In this document: in pieces, positions 6,804 to 15,600 of the stretch
Layout of the letters: every line of letters begins with the position of its first letter
Position numbering within the stretch: position 1 is the first letter of the stretch
DNA from: Bacteroidales bacterium
GTDB taxonomy: Bacteria; Bacteroidota; Bacteroidia; Bacteroidales; JAGOPY01
Assembly: GCA_030638325.1 (NCBI GenBank)
Contig: DAOWEV010000114.1
Coordinates: 1 to 27,372, forward strand
Length of the DNA: 27,372 bases
Reading direction: 5' to 3'
Translations under genes and position numbers: made by a program
Notes under the pieces: model-generated
What the model saw: the letters and a program-made list of their open reading frames with translations, nothing else
The model's database searches: none
Told to the model about the DNA's origin: nothing

Positions 6804-8711
6804 ATGCAAAAAGGGAAGATAAACATAGAGACAGAAAACATTTTTCCAATCATTAAGAAATTCCTCTATTCAGATCACGAGATCTTTCTCAGGGAACTGA
6901 TATCGAATGCGGTGGATGCAACACAGAAATTGAAGACGCTTGCATCTATGGGGAAATTCAACGGTGAACTGGGCGATCTGACCATCCATATTGAACTGGA
7001 TAAAAAGGCCAAAACACTTACCGTTAAAGACAGGGGCTTAGGCATGACCGCGGAAGAAGTTGATAAATATATCAACCAGATCGCCTTTTCCAGCGCCGAG
7101 GATTTCGTAAAAAAATTCAAGACCAAAAGTGAAGCTGAACAGAATGCCATTATTGGCCATTTTGGGCTTGAGTTCTACTCCTCTTTCATGGTATCTGAAA
7201 AAGTTGAGATCTTCACCAAGACTTATAAACGTGGGGGCAGTACTAAAGCGGTTAAGTGGGAATGCGACGGCAGCCCGGATTATGTCATTACGGAAATTGA
7301 CCGGAAAGACAGGGGTACCGATGTAGTGCTTTTTATGGACGATGATTCTAAAGAATTCCTGGAAGAACACCGCATCCTGGAAATGCTCAAGAAATATTCC
7401 AGGTTCCTGCCGGTCCCTATACAATTCGGCACAGAAAAAGTATGGGAAACAGTAGAAGGAGAAAAAGATAAAGATGGGAACCCGAAACAGATTGAAATTG
7501 AGAAGCCACGGATCATCAACAACACCGATCCGTTATGGAAAAAGAAACCCTCAGATTGCACAGATGAAGATTATAAGAAGTTCTACCGGGAGCTTTATCC
7601 ATATTCTTTCGATGAACCTATATTCCACATTCACCTGAATGTAGATTACCCTTTCAACCTTACAGGTATCCTTTACTTTCCGAGGCTCAAAAAGAATGTG
7701 GAAGTCCAGAAAGACAAGATCCAACTCTATAGCAACCAGGTTTTTATCACAGACTCCGTGGAGAGTATCGTACCTGATTTCCTGACATTGCTGCATGGTG
7801 TGATCGATTCTCCCGATATTCCACTGAACGTTTCCAGGTCGTTCCTGCAAAGCGATGCCAGTGTTAAGAAGATATCCGGTTATATCATGCGAAAAGTAGC
7901 CGACAAGCTGGAAGAACTATTCAAAAAAGACAGGAAGAGCTTTGAAGAAAAATGGGATGATATCAAAGTGTTTATTGAATACGGTATGATCTCAGAGGAA
8001 AAATTTTACGAAAGAGCTGAGAAATTTGCCCTGCTCAAAAACACCGAAGGCAAGTATTTCACTTTCAAAGAATACAAGAAACATGTCGAAAAAACGCAGA
8101 AGGATAAGGATAAAAAGCTTATTTACCTGTATGCCAGTAACCTCGAAGAACAGCACTCCTTTATCCGGGCTGCTACAGAAAGAGGTTATGATGTATTGCT
8201 GATGGATGGCATCCTCGATAACCATTACCTGAACACACTGGAACAAAAATTCACCGATACCATGTTCAGGCGGATTGACTCGGATACCGTCGATAAGCTG
8301 ATCGGAATGGAAGATGAAGCTCCTTCGAAACTGGACGACAAGCAGAAAGAAGAAATGAAACCGGTTATTGAAAGAAATATCGATACGGCAAAGTTCACCG
8401 TAACTTTCGAGAACCTGAGTGAAAAAGAGCTGCCATTCACGATCATTCAGCCTGAATTCATGAGACGAATGAAAGAGATGTCAGCACTCGGTGGAGGTGG
8501 TATGATGGGCATGAACAACTTGCCTGAACAGTTCAACCTAATTGTCAATACCAACAATGACCTGGTAATTAGGATCCTTAATGAGAAAGAAGATAAAAAC
8601 CAGGATCAACTAATTAAACAACTCTACGATCTGGCATTGCTATCTCAAAACCTCCTGAAAGGAGAAAAGCTGACTGATTTTATACGGCGAAGCGTGGATG
8701 TGCTGTCCTGA
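6804..8711 (+). CDS. htpG: HtpG, bacterial Hsp90 chaperone
   Basis: A 635-aa cytosolic ATP-dependent chaperone. The GHKL ATPase domain opens with MQKGKINIETENIFPIIKKF, followed by DHEIFLRELISNAVDATQKL (Glu and Asn of the ATP/Mg site), DRGLGMTAEEVDKYINQIAFS and IGHFGLEFYSSFMV (the glycine-rich lid motif). The middle domain contains GILYFPRL and DSPDIPLNVSRSFLQSD, in which the Arg contacts the ATP phosphate. The C-terminal part includes a MSALGGGGMMGMNN stretch and ends normally. I place the start at ATG 6804; the in-frame TTG at 6798 would only add Met-Ile. The gene stands alone, flanked on both sides by repeat-rich DNA. No heat-shock operator is obvious upstream. Confidence 0.97.
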   Translation: MQKGKINIETENIFPIIKKFLYSDHEIFLRELISNAVDATQKLKTLASMGKFNGELGDLTIHIELDKKAKTLTVKDRGLGMTAEEVDKYINQIAFSSAEDFVKKFKTKSEAEQNAIIGHFGLEFYSSFMVSEKVEIFTKTYKRGGSTKAVKWECDGSPDYVITEIDRKDRGTDVVLFMDDDSKEFLEEHRILEMLKKYSRFLPVPIQFGTEKVWETVEGEKDKDGNPKQIEIEKPRIINNTDPLWKKKPSDCTDEDYKKFYRELYPYSFDEPIFHIHLNVDYPFNLTGILYFPRLKKNVEVQKDKIQLYSNQVFITDSVESIVPDFLTLLHGVIDSPDIPLNVSRSFLQSDASVKKISGYIMRKVADKLEELFKKDRKSFEEKWDDIKVFIEYGMISEEKFYERAEKFALLKNTEGKYFTFKEYKKHVEKTQKDKDKKLIYLYASNLEEQHSFIRAATERGYDVLLMDGILDNHYLNTLEQKFTDTMFRRIDSDTVDKLIGMEDEAPSKLDDKQKEEMKPVIERNIDTAKFTVTFENLSEKELPFTIIQPEFMRRMKEMSALGGGGMMGMNNLPEQFNLIVNTNNDLVIRILNEKEDKNQDQLIKQLYDLALLSQNLLKGEKLTDFIRRSVDVLS

Positions 8712-8743
8712 TCAATCTCTAAGGACCTAAAGGCAAGTCCGGA

Positions 8744-8940
8744 GTCGGAAGTCCGGAGTGGTTTAACTCTTTAACCGCAATGTACGCGATGTTCTCCGCA
8801 ATGTTTCGCGATGTTTTACTCTACGGCACTTTGCGCTACCGATAGCTATCGGTATTGCGTTACTCTGCGGTTTAACTCTTCAACCGCAATGAACGCAATG
8901 TTCTCCGCAATGTTTCGCAATGTTTCGCAATGTTTTTTTC
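8744..8940. repeat. CGCAATG-type intergenic repeat, two ~60-base copies
   Basis: Between htpG and lemA, two copies of a unit beginning GTTTAACTCTT start at 8761 and 8870 (offset 109). Each continues with AACCGCAATG, ACGC(A/G)ATG, TTCTCCGCAATG and TTTCGC(A/G)ATG, so CGC(A/G)ATG recurs four to five times per copy. The second copy has an extra TTTCGCAATG. Between them lies the palindrome at 8837-8854. Just before them AAGTCCGGAGT occurs twice (near 8743-8759). The minus-strand ORF over this DNA reads as Arg/Leu-rich low complexity and is not a credible gene. Confidence 0.7.
8837..8854. repeat. Perfect 18-base palindrome, CCGATAG type
   Basis: TACCGATAG followed by its exact reverse complement CTATCGGTA. 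It shares the CCGATAG core with the 8-2-8 palindrome at 41-58 and lies in the spacer between the two CGCAATG repeat copies. Confidence 0.65.
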
Positions 8941-8961
8941 GCATAACTCAGCACTTTGCTT

Positions 8962-8969
8962 TACCTTTG
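8962..8969 (+). promoter_or_regulatory. Candidate -7 box for the lemA operon
   Basis: TACCTTTG matches TAnnTTTG and lies 66 bases before the lemA ATG, directly downstream of the CGCAATG repeats. No clear -33 box at the expected distance. Confidence 0.4.
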
Positions 8970-9034
8970 TTGTAATAAAGCTGCAAGCTATGAGCTTATA
9001 GCTACATACAATTAATAAAGAAAAAGTTAACAAT

Positions 9035-9625
9035 ATGAAGAAAAACTGGATCATCATTGCAATTATCATCCTAATAGTGTTTCTGCTGTATGGGCTGGTG
9101 AAAGGATATTACAACCAAATGGTAACACTCAATGAAGGCGTTTCCGAGCGATGGGCACAGGTAGAAAATGTTTATCAGCGACGGGCCGACCTGATCCCGA
9201 ACCTGGTCAGTACAGTGAAAGGCTATGCCGATTTTGAGAAACAAACCCTAACGGATGTGATAGAAGCGAGGTCCAAAGCAACATCTGTCAATATTGACGC
9301 ATCACAACTGACACCGGAAACTTTTCAACAGTTCCAGAATGCCCAGGATGGCCTGAGCTCAGCCCTGTCACGATTGATGGTGGTGGTTGAAAGGTACCCT
9401 GAATTGAAAGCCAACCAGAACTTTCTAGAATTACAGGCACAACTTGAAGGTACGGAAAACAGGATCGCAGTGGAACGGCAAAAATTCAACGTGCAAACCA
9501 GGGAATACAATACTTATATCAAGAAATTCCCGCAGGTCATCTTTGCCAATTTATATGGCTTTGATGAGAAACCATACTTCCATGCTGAAGAGGGAGCGGA
9601 GAAAGCTCCTGAGGTTAAGTTTTAA
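9035..9625 (+). CDS. lemA: LemA family membrane protein
   Basis: A 196-aa protein with one N-terminal membrane segment (WIIIAIIILIVFLLYGLV, residues 5-22). The long helical LemA domain follows, with the signature NEGVSERWAQVENVYQRRADLIPNLVSTVKGYA (about residues 34-66), the paired-helix middle and a C-terminal VQTREYNTYIKKFP segment. LemA proteins form a helical bundle on the membrane; their molecular role is poorly defined. It is first in a tight three-gene set: 10 bases separate it from the cytosolic TPM protein, and a glycine-tailed TPM protein follows. LemA next to TPM genes is a recurrent arrangement in many bacteria, which supports a shared envelope function. The leader TTAACAATATG resembles those of the act genes. 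Confidence 0.92.
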   Translation: MKKNWIIIAIIILIVFLLYGLVKGYYNQMVTLNEGVSERWAQVENVYQRRADLIPNLVSTVKGYADFEKQTLTDVIEARSKATSVNIDASQLTPETFQQFQNAQDGLSSALSRLMVVVERYPELKANQNFLELQAQLEGTENRIAVERQKFNVQTREYNTYIKKFPQVIFANLYGFDEKPYFHAEEGAEKAPEVKF

Positions 9626-9635
9626 CAAAGAAACT

Positions 9636-10109
9636 ATGAGTACAACAGCCCGTAATTTTTTTACGCCCGGCCAGAAAAAAGATATACAACAGGCTATCTT
9701 GAATGCAGAACTCGACACCTCAGGAGAGATCAGGGTTCACATTGAAAACACCTGTACGGGAGATATCTTCGACAGGGCATCGTATTTATTCAAAGAGCTG
9801 AATATCCATAAGACCGAACGTAGAAATGGCGTATTGTTTTATCTCGCCGTGAAAGACAGGAAATTTGCCATTTTGGGTGATAAAGGGATCAATAAAGTTG
9901 TTACGGATGATTTCTGGGATGATATCAGGAAAATCCTGCGTGACAATTTCAGGGATGGCGAATTCACAAAAGGGCTGGTTGACGGGATCACTCTTGTAGG
10001 GACAAAATTGAAAAAGCATTATCCTTACCAGACAGGCGATATAAATGAACTTCCGGATGAAATCTCTTTCGGGGAAGAATGGAAGAATGGAAAACAAAAA
10101 AGAACATAA
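9636..10109 (+). CDS. TPM domain protein, soluble
   Basis: A 157-aa protein taken from ATG 9636 (MSTTARNFFTPGQKKDIQ), 10 bases after the lemA stop; the open frame continues upstream inside lemA, but that part is out of frame with lemA and looks non-coding. It is a compact TPM (TLP18.3/Psb32/MOLO-1) domain: TSGEIRVHIE, NGVLFYLAVKDRKFAILGDKGI and FRDGEFTKGLVDGI are the usual blocks. There is no signal peptide and no membrane segment, so it is probably cytosolic, unlike its downstream paralogue. Plant TLP18.3 shows acid phosphatase activity, but bacterial members have no agreed function. The C-terminus (EEWKNGKQKRT) is polar. It is the middle gene of the lemA cassette. Confidence 0.85.
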   Translation: MSTTARNFFTPGQKKDIQQAILNAELDTSGEIRVHIENTCTGDIFDRASYLFKELNIHKTERRNGVLFYLAVKDRKFAILGDKGINKVVTDDFWDDIRKILRDNFRDGEFTKGLVDGITLVGTKLKKHYPYQTGDINELPDEISFGEEWKNGKQKRT

Positions 10110-10121
10110 CCACCTAAAACA

Positions 10122-10925
10122 ATGCCTCTCACCAAACACATCAACTCCCTCTTAGTAAGCATTTTCTTTTTTTTGAGTTTGTCATCTTTTGCACAGGAGC
10201 TGCCGGATCAGCCCATACCCCCAAGACTTGTGGTGGATTATGCCGGCGTTCTGAACCGTTCTGAGATAAATCACCTGGAGCAAAAACTGCTTGCATTCAA
10301 TGATACTACTTCCAACCAAATTGCGGTTGTGATCATAAAATCTCTGAATGGTCTTAACAAAGAAGTATACGCTGACCGCCTCGGTGAAAAATGGGGCGTT
10401 GGCAGGAAAGGCAAAGACAATGGCATATTGATCCTGATAAAACCCAAAAGAGGCAATGAAAGCGGACAGGTCAGGATCAGTGTCGGGTATGGCCTGGAAG
10501 GCGCCGTGCCGGATGCCCTCACCAAAAGGATCATCGATCAGGAAATGATCCCCTATTTCAAAAACAATGATTATTTCACCGGCCTTGACAGGGGCACCGA
10601 TGTGATCATGGCACTCTCCACCGGGGAGTTTACGGCAGATGAGTACGCTGCTAATTCCGGAAGTTCGTGGACCGGTATGATTGTCCCATTGGTTGTTATA
10701 ATTATCATCTTCATGTTAATGAGGAGAAATTCCAGAAAATATTATTCAACAGGCGGTCAACAACTGCCGTTTTGGACAGCACTGTGGCTTGGGTCAACCA
10801 TGAGTCGTCACGGGCAAAGTGGCTCCTGGAACAGTTTTAACTCGGGCTCAGGTGGTTTCGGAGGAGGTTTTAGCGGGTTTGGTGGCGGAAGCTTTGGGGG
10901 TGGCGGCGCTGGTGGCAGTTGGTAA
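10122..10925 (+). CDS. YgcG-type TPM protein with signal peptide, TM segment and glycine-rich tail
   Basis: A 267-aa protein: signal peptide MPLTKHINSLLVSIFFFLSLSSFAQ, an extracytoplasmic TPM domain (PRLVVDYAGVLNRSEINHLE ... NQIAVVIIKSL ... DNGILILIKP ... VRISVGYGLEGAVPDA), a membrane segment (WTGMIVPLVVIIIIFMLM, about residues 183-200), then a Gly/Ser/Phe-rich tail of repeated GGFGGG and GGGSFGGGG ending in AGGSW. This matches the YgcG/BatA-adjacent TPM family. It is the last gene of the lemA-TPM-TPM cassette, 12 bases after the previous stop. Having one cytosolic and one exported TPM protein beside LemA suggests a membrane-spanning partnership, but this is inference. Confidence 0.88.
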   Translation: MPLTKHINSLLVSIFFFLSLSSFAQELPDQPIPPRLVVDYAGVLNRSEINHLEQKLLAFNDTTSNQIAVVIIKSLNGLNKEVYADRLGEKWGVGRKGKDNGILILIKPKRGNESGQVRISVGYGLEGAVPDALTKRIIDQEMIPYFKNNDYFTGLDRGTDVIMALSTGEFTADEYAANSGSSWTGMIVPLVVIIIIFMLMRRNSRKYYSTGGQQLPFWTALWLGSTMSRHGQSGSWNSFNSGSGGFGGGFSGFGGGSFGGGGAGGSW

Positions 10926-10938
10926 TTTTTTTCTAAAC

Positions 10939-11174
10939 CGTTCACAGGTTCAGAGGTTCATAAGTTCGGGGTTTAGAAATTTGAACAGTTGATTCGTGAG
11001 CTTTACGTGGCGTTGGATCAGCAATACATATCAAATGCTGAGTTTCAGGATGTGTATGATCATGCCGGACGTACCCGCGCTGCCATTCGAGGTTTCATAA
11101 AGTATTTATTAGGCTATGAACAAAGTCAACGAAAGAAAGGTAACCCTGAACGGTGAACTCTTAACCTGTGAACG
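10939..11174. repeat. Inverted repeat enclosing a four-helix-bundle gene fragment
   Basis: The left arm (10939-10959) starts CGTTCACAGGTT and continues CAGAGGTTC. The right arm (11155-11174), reverse-complemented, reads CGTTCACAGGTTAAGAGTTC. That is 12 identical bases followed by a near match. The interior of about 195 bases carries the fragment at 10977-11156. Inverted repeats around a gene of this family recall the intervening sequences of 23S rRNA genes, but this copy is not in an rRNA gene. Confidence 0.6.
10977..11156 (+). pseudogene. C-terminal remnant of a four-helix-bundle protein (S23/IVP-like)
   Basis: Translation from just after a TAG at 10974 to the TGA at 11154 gives 59 residues, including ELYVALDQQYISNAEF and RAAIRGFIKYLLG. 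This is the usual C-terminal half of the bacterial four-helix-bundle family (TIGR02436, the 23S rRNA intervening-sequence protein family): ELxxALDxxYISxxEFxxxYxxAxxxRxxIxGFIKYL. Intact members have about 110-130 residues. Here the N-terminal helices are missing, there is no ATG, and an in-frame stop sits directly upstream, so it is a truncated relic. The open frame itself is undamaged. It is enclosed by the inverted repeat 10939-11174. Confidence 0.7.
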
Positions 11175-11468
11175 CTTACTTTTTTTCTTATAGTACCTTT
11201 CAGTTTTAATTATTTTTCTACTTTTATCCATTCAAATTCTTATGGAAATTCATTTTCCGGAATTTGCCATTAGTGTTATGTCAACGCTAAGAAGAAAGCT
11301 AAGGCTAAGGTTTAATTGGAGTAATTTTCTCTTAACATGTTTATTTTAAACATTTTCATAAGCCCCAGCCTTTATTGACACCGTCATTTTATACTTGGCT
11401 TGATATTATTAGAATGAGACCAAATTAGACTTTTTTATTTTCAAACCAACGCATTAAAATATATTTAT
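11175..11468. other. Intergenic leader region before the act operon
   Basis: About 290 A/T-rich bases between the inverted repeat and actA. A short run of CTAAG/GCTAAGG-type direct repeats lies at 11288-11311. I find no gene remnant and no clear TAnnTTTG box, so the operon promoter probably lies here but could not be located. Confidence 0.4.
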
Positions 11469-12641
11469 ATGTTGATATTTTTACGCTCCTCATTACTGAA
11501 AAGCTTTTCAACAAAGATCATTTCATCATTTATTATTTTCATTTTCTTCACAGGCATCAACCTGCAGGCCCAGGACGATGGCAAGAAGCTATTCCAGATA
11601 TGTTCTGCATGTCATTCCATTGGCAAAGGAAAACTGATTGGTCCTGACCTGAAAGGTGTAACAGAGAGGCTTGACCGTGATTGGCTTGCCTCATTCATTA
11701 ATAACTCCCAGGCCGTCGTCCAGTCAGGTGATGAGTATGCCGTGAAAGTCTTTCAGGAATATAACAGCATTCCGATGCCTCCAAACAATTATAGTGATGA
11801 GCAAATGAATATCCTGTTGGATTACATCGAGAACTTTGACAAAGCTCCCAAACCAGTTGAGACAGTTGCCGTTGCTGAAGCTCCTGAAGTTGAAGGAGAA
11901 TATGTTTTTATGGAAGAGACAGCGTATCCTTTTGCCAATCTCAGGATCTCTTTCATCATCTCTGCGATTATAATAGCGCTCTCCCTCATTGATCTTTTCA
12001 TTACAAAAATAGTTAAGACGAGGTTTATCCACATATTGATCATTCTTATCTCCGGCGCTATCATTACAGAAGTCATTGTTACTGAAGCAATTAGCTCAGG
12101 AAGAGCGACTTACTACGAGCCTGACCAACCCATTCAGTTTTCACATAAGATCCATGCAGGAGATAACCTGATTGATTGTAATTACTGCCATTTTACAGTG
12201 GATGAAAGTAAGTACGCCGGTATTCCTCCGGTGCAGTTATGCATGAACTGCCATAATCTTATCAAAGAGGGGCCCTATACCGGAAAGGAAGAAATTGCCA
12301 AAATCTATGCCTCTCTTGAAACCGGAATGCCAATCCAATGGGTCAAAGTTTACTACCTGCCCGACCATGTCTACTTCAGCCATGCCCAACATGTGGCTGT
12401 CGGAAAACTTGAATGCGAAGAGTGTCATGGAGATTTAACTTCTGTAGACCGCGTCCAACAAATTGGAGATCTTAGTATGGGATGGTGTATTGAGTGTCAC
12501 AGAATTAAAGCAGTACAGTTTATCGATAATGATTTTTATTCAAGGTATACAAAGCTCCATGAAGAACTAAGATCGGGGGATATCAACCAGGTTACCGTGA
12601 GTAACATAGGGGGTGATGATTGTCAGAAATGTCATTACTGA
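11469..12641 (+). CDS. actA: ACIII subunit ActA, multihaem cytochrome c with N-terminal monohaem domain
   Basis: A 390-aa protein. A signal peptide (to about residue 35, ending NLQAQ) precedes a class I cytochrome c domain: CSACH at 45-49 and a likely axial Met in SIPMPPN (Met103). Two hydrophobic segments (about 158-180 and 185-207) follow. The C-terminal part has five further CXXCH sites: CNYCH 237, CMNCH 258, CEECH 316, CIECH 340, CQKCH 385, and FSHKIHAG/FSHAQH ligand histidines. The five-haem part is the standard ActA of alternative complex III, a quinol:cytochrome c (or high-potential acceptor) oxidoreductase that replaces bc1. With the N-terminal domain the polypeptide carries six haem sites. 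It opens the actABCDEF operon; actB begins 54 bases on, after an 8-base inverted repeat (TTAATAAG/CTTATTAA, 12652-12683). Confidence 0.9.
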   Translation: MLIFLRSSLLKSFSTKIISSFIIFIFFTGINLQAQDDGKKLFQICSACHSIGKGKLIGPDLKGVTERLDRDWLASFINNSQAVVQSGDEYAVKVFQEYNSIPMPPNNYSDEQMNILLDYIENFDKAPKPVETVAVAEAPEVEGEYVFMEETAYPFANLRISFIISAIIIALSLIDLFITKIVKTRFIHILIILISGAIITEVIVTEAISSGRATYYEPDQPIQFSHKIHAGDNLIDCNYCHFTVDESKYAGIPPVQLCMNCHNLIKEGPYTGKEEIAKIYASLETGMPIQWVKVYYLPDHVYFSHAQHVAVGKLECEECHGDLTSVDRVQQIGDLSMGWCIECHRIKAVQFIDNDFYSRYTKLHEELRSGDINQVTVSNIGGDDCQKCHY

Positions 12642-12651
12642 TCCGCTGAAC

Positions 12652-12693
12652 TTAATAAGCTGAAATAAGAATAGCCTTATTAAACAATATAAA
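12652..12693 (+). promoter_or_regulatory. actA-actB spacer: hairpin plus TTAAACAATATAAA leader motif
   Basis: TTAATAAG (12652-12659) and CTTATTAA (12676-12683) form a perfect 8-base inverted repeat with a 16-base loop. Overlapping its right arm, TTAAACAATATAAA (12680-12693) ends 2 bases before the actB ATG. Near-identical words precede actC (15760-15774), actE (17691-17700, shorter) and actF (18303-18316). No Shine-Dalgarno sequence is present at any of these starts. Confidence 0.5.
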
Positions 12694-12695
12694 GC

Positions 12696-15600
12696 ATGAA
12701 AAAATACTGGCAAAGTATTGAAGAATACAAAGATATTTTGAAATCTGAATCTCATCCTGAGCCTGACCCTAAACGGGAGCCATTGCCTGAGTTTTCAGTT
12801 GAGGGCCTTTCTGAAGAAGAAAAGTCAGGAAACCACAGCCGCAGAGATTTTTTGAAGATGTTGGGGTTCACGGTTGGCTATGCTGCCCTGGCCAACAGTT
12901 GTGAGATGCCTGTCAGAAAAGCTATTCCCTATTTACATCAACCTGAAGAAATTGTTCCCGGGATCGCCAATTATTATGCCTCCACATTTTTCGACGGTCA
13001 TGATTATAATAGCATACTGGTTAAAACCCGTGAAGGAAGGCCCATCAAGATCGAAGGAAATGAGTTGTCATCCATTACCAGGGGTGGCACCCAGGCCAGG
13101 GTGCAGGCCTCCGTACTGAGCCTTTATGATATAGCGAGACTACAAAGTCCTTTGAAAGACAACAGTACCAGTTCATGGGAGGTAATAGACAGAGAAGTGC
13201 CTGCCCAACTTGAAAAGTTGGCTGCAGAAGGTAAAAAGATAGTATTGTTGAGCACCACTGTGATCAGCCCTTCCACCCGGTCTGTGATCAACGAATTCAT
13301 TGAAAAATACCCAACCACCGCATGGGTGGTCTATGACACCGCATCGGCTTCTGCTATGTTAACGGCCAATGAAGCTAATTTCGGAGTAAAAGCTATTCCT
13401 TCATACCGGTTTGATAATGCTGACCTGATCGTTGGGTTCAATGCCGACTTTCAGGGAAACTGGTTGTCGCCGGTCGAATTTACCAAACAATATGTAAAAG
13501 GCAGGGACCTGTTGCATGGGCAAGAAACCATGTCAAAGCATATTCAATATGAATCTTATCTGTCATTAACGGGTAGTAACGCCGATTATCGTGTGTCTAT
13601 CAAACCTTCTGAAGAAGGCATTATCCTCCTGAACCTCCACAACGAAATAGCGAAGTCATCGGGAGCAGCCACTTATAAGGTTGCAGCCTCACCTGTAGAG
13701 ATCAAATCCCTCGCTAAAGAATTACTTAAAAACAAAGGCAAATCATTAGTTGTATCAGGAACCAATGATCCGGGTATTCAAACAACTGTTAATGCCATTA
13801 ATTACCTGTTGGGAAACTACGGGCAAACCATTGATCTGAACACACCCTCTTTCCTGCGCCAGGGCACTGATAATGAAATGGAAAAGCTGGTGGATGAGAT
13901 GCACAAAGGCCAGGTAGGCGCCCTGTTGTTTTATAATGTTAATCCTCTCTACGACTATCCCGATGCGGATAAGTTCCTGGCAGGAATGAAGAAAACAGAA
14001 CTCACAGTTTCATTTTCCGACAGGCTCGATGAAACTGCTTCAAAGGTTGGCTATGTGTGTCCGGATAACCATTACCTGGAATCATGGAATGATGCTGAGC
14101 CGAAGAAAAACTATTTCAGCATGGTGCAACCGGCCATACAAAAGATCTTTGATACCCGCCAGGTACAGGGTACTCTCCTGACATGGACAGGCAGTGACCC
14201 TGATTTCCTGGAATACATGCAACGCTACTGGGAAACAAACATTTTTCCGATGCAGGAATCCACAGTATCATTTATAAAATTCTGGAATAAATCAGTCCAT
14301 GATGGTGTTTTCGAAATACCCGCCGGCCCGGTAGAACAACCGGAATTCAAAACTGTTGGATTGAAAGCGGCCAGCAACGGCAGTTCCGGTAAACTGGAGT
14401 TGGTCCTGTACGAAAAAATCGCCATTGGAACCGGAAAACACGCCAATAACCCCTGGCTGCAAGAGCTTCCTGATACTATAACAACAGCAACCTGGGATAA
14501 TTATGTATGTGTTCCCCCAAAATATGCCGAAGAACACGAGCTGCAGGATGAAGATGTTGTTTCCATTAACGGAAGCGTTGAATTACCGGTTCTTATTCAG
14601 CCCGGACAAGCTTCCGGAACCATTGCAATTGCTGTAGGTTACGGAAGGACAAGCGCCGGTAAGGTAGGAGACGGGATTGGTAAGAATGTATTTCATTTAA
14701 TGGATAAAAAGAACGGCTTGCGGAAATTTGGCGGAACATTTGTAAGGCTTGAAAAAACCGAAAAAACGTACCCCCTGGCCAGGACGCAAGTACATCACAC
14801 CATGGAACACCGGGCCATTGTCAGGGAAACCACGCTCACAGAATTCCTCAAAAACCCGAAGTCAGGCAACGAGATGCATGCCAACGTAGCGAAGCAGAAC
14901 CTTACACTATATAGCATACCCGAGTTTGACGGGTATCACTGGGGCATGGCTGTCAACCTGAACGCTTGCATTGGCTGCGCCAATTGTGTTATCAGCTGCC
15001 AGGCGGAGAATAATGTAGCTGTTATTGGCAAAGAAGAAGTTAAGAACAGGAGGATCATGCACTGGATGCGTATCGACCGCTATTATTCTGAAGATGCAGA
15101 TAACCCTGAAGTTACGCGGATCCCGGTGATGTGCCAGCATTGTGATAACGCACCCTGCGAGAATGTTTGTCCGGTTGCTGCCACTCCTCACAGTAATGAA
15201 GGACTTAACCAGATGGCATATAACCGCTGTATTGGTACCCGTTACTGCATGAATAACTGCCCGTATAAAGTGAGGAGGTTCAACTGGTATGAATATACTG
15301 ACAACCCTGAGTTCCCTTACAATTTTGATAACGAGCAGGAAAAACTGGTGCTGAACCCGGATGTTACTGTCCGTTCCCGGGGCGTGGTAGAAAAATGTTC
15401 ACTGTGCGTACAACGGATCCAGGAAAAGAAACTGGAAGCTAAACGGGAAGGCAGGCCACTTCGGGAAGGAGAGATAAAAATGGCGTGTCAGCAATCCTGC
15501 CCGGGAAATGCCATTATATTTGGAGACATGAATGATCCTGACAGTGAAATCTCGAAAGTCCTGGAAAACCCCAGAACCTATCAATTGCTTGAACAGATAC

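Noticed and set aside
7038..7424. 128-aa open frame antisense to htpG.
   Set aside because: Lies wholly opposite a conserved gene, has no recognisable domain and no start context; a shadow of htpG codons.
8761..8940. Possible CRISPR array from the regularly repeated words.
   Set aside because: Repeat words are only 7-10 bases with 2-5 base gaps; there are no unique spacers of constant length and no cas genes.
8872..9069. 65-aa minus-strand frame over the CGCAATG repeats and the lemA start.
   Set aside because: Its Arg/Leu-rich end is only the translated repeat, and it overlaps the conserved N-terminus of lemA.
9444..9635. Upstream extension of the first TPM gene inside lemA.
   Set aside because: Out of frame with lemA, no family similarity, and the ATG at 9636 directly precedes the conserved TPM domain.
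10845..10925. G-rich tandem repeat at the end of the third lemA-cassette gene.
   Set aside because: It encodes the glycine-rich tail usual for YgcG-type TPM proteins, so it is explained by the protein.
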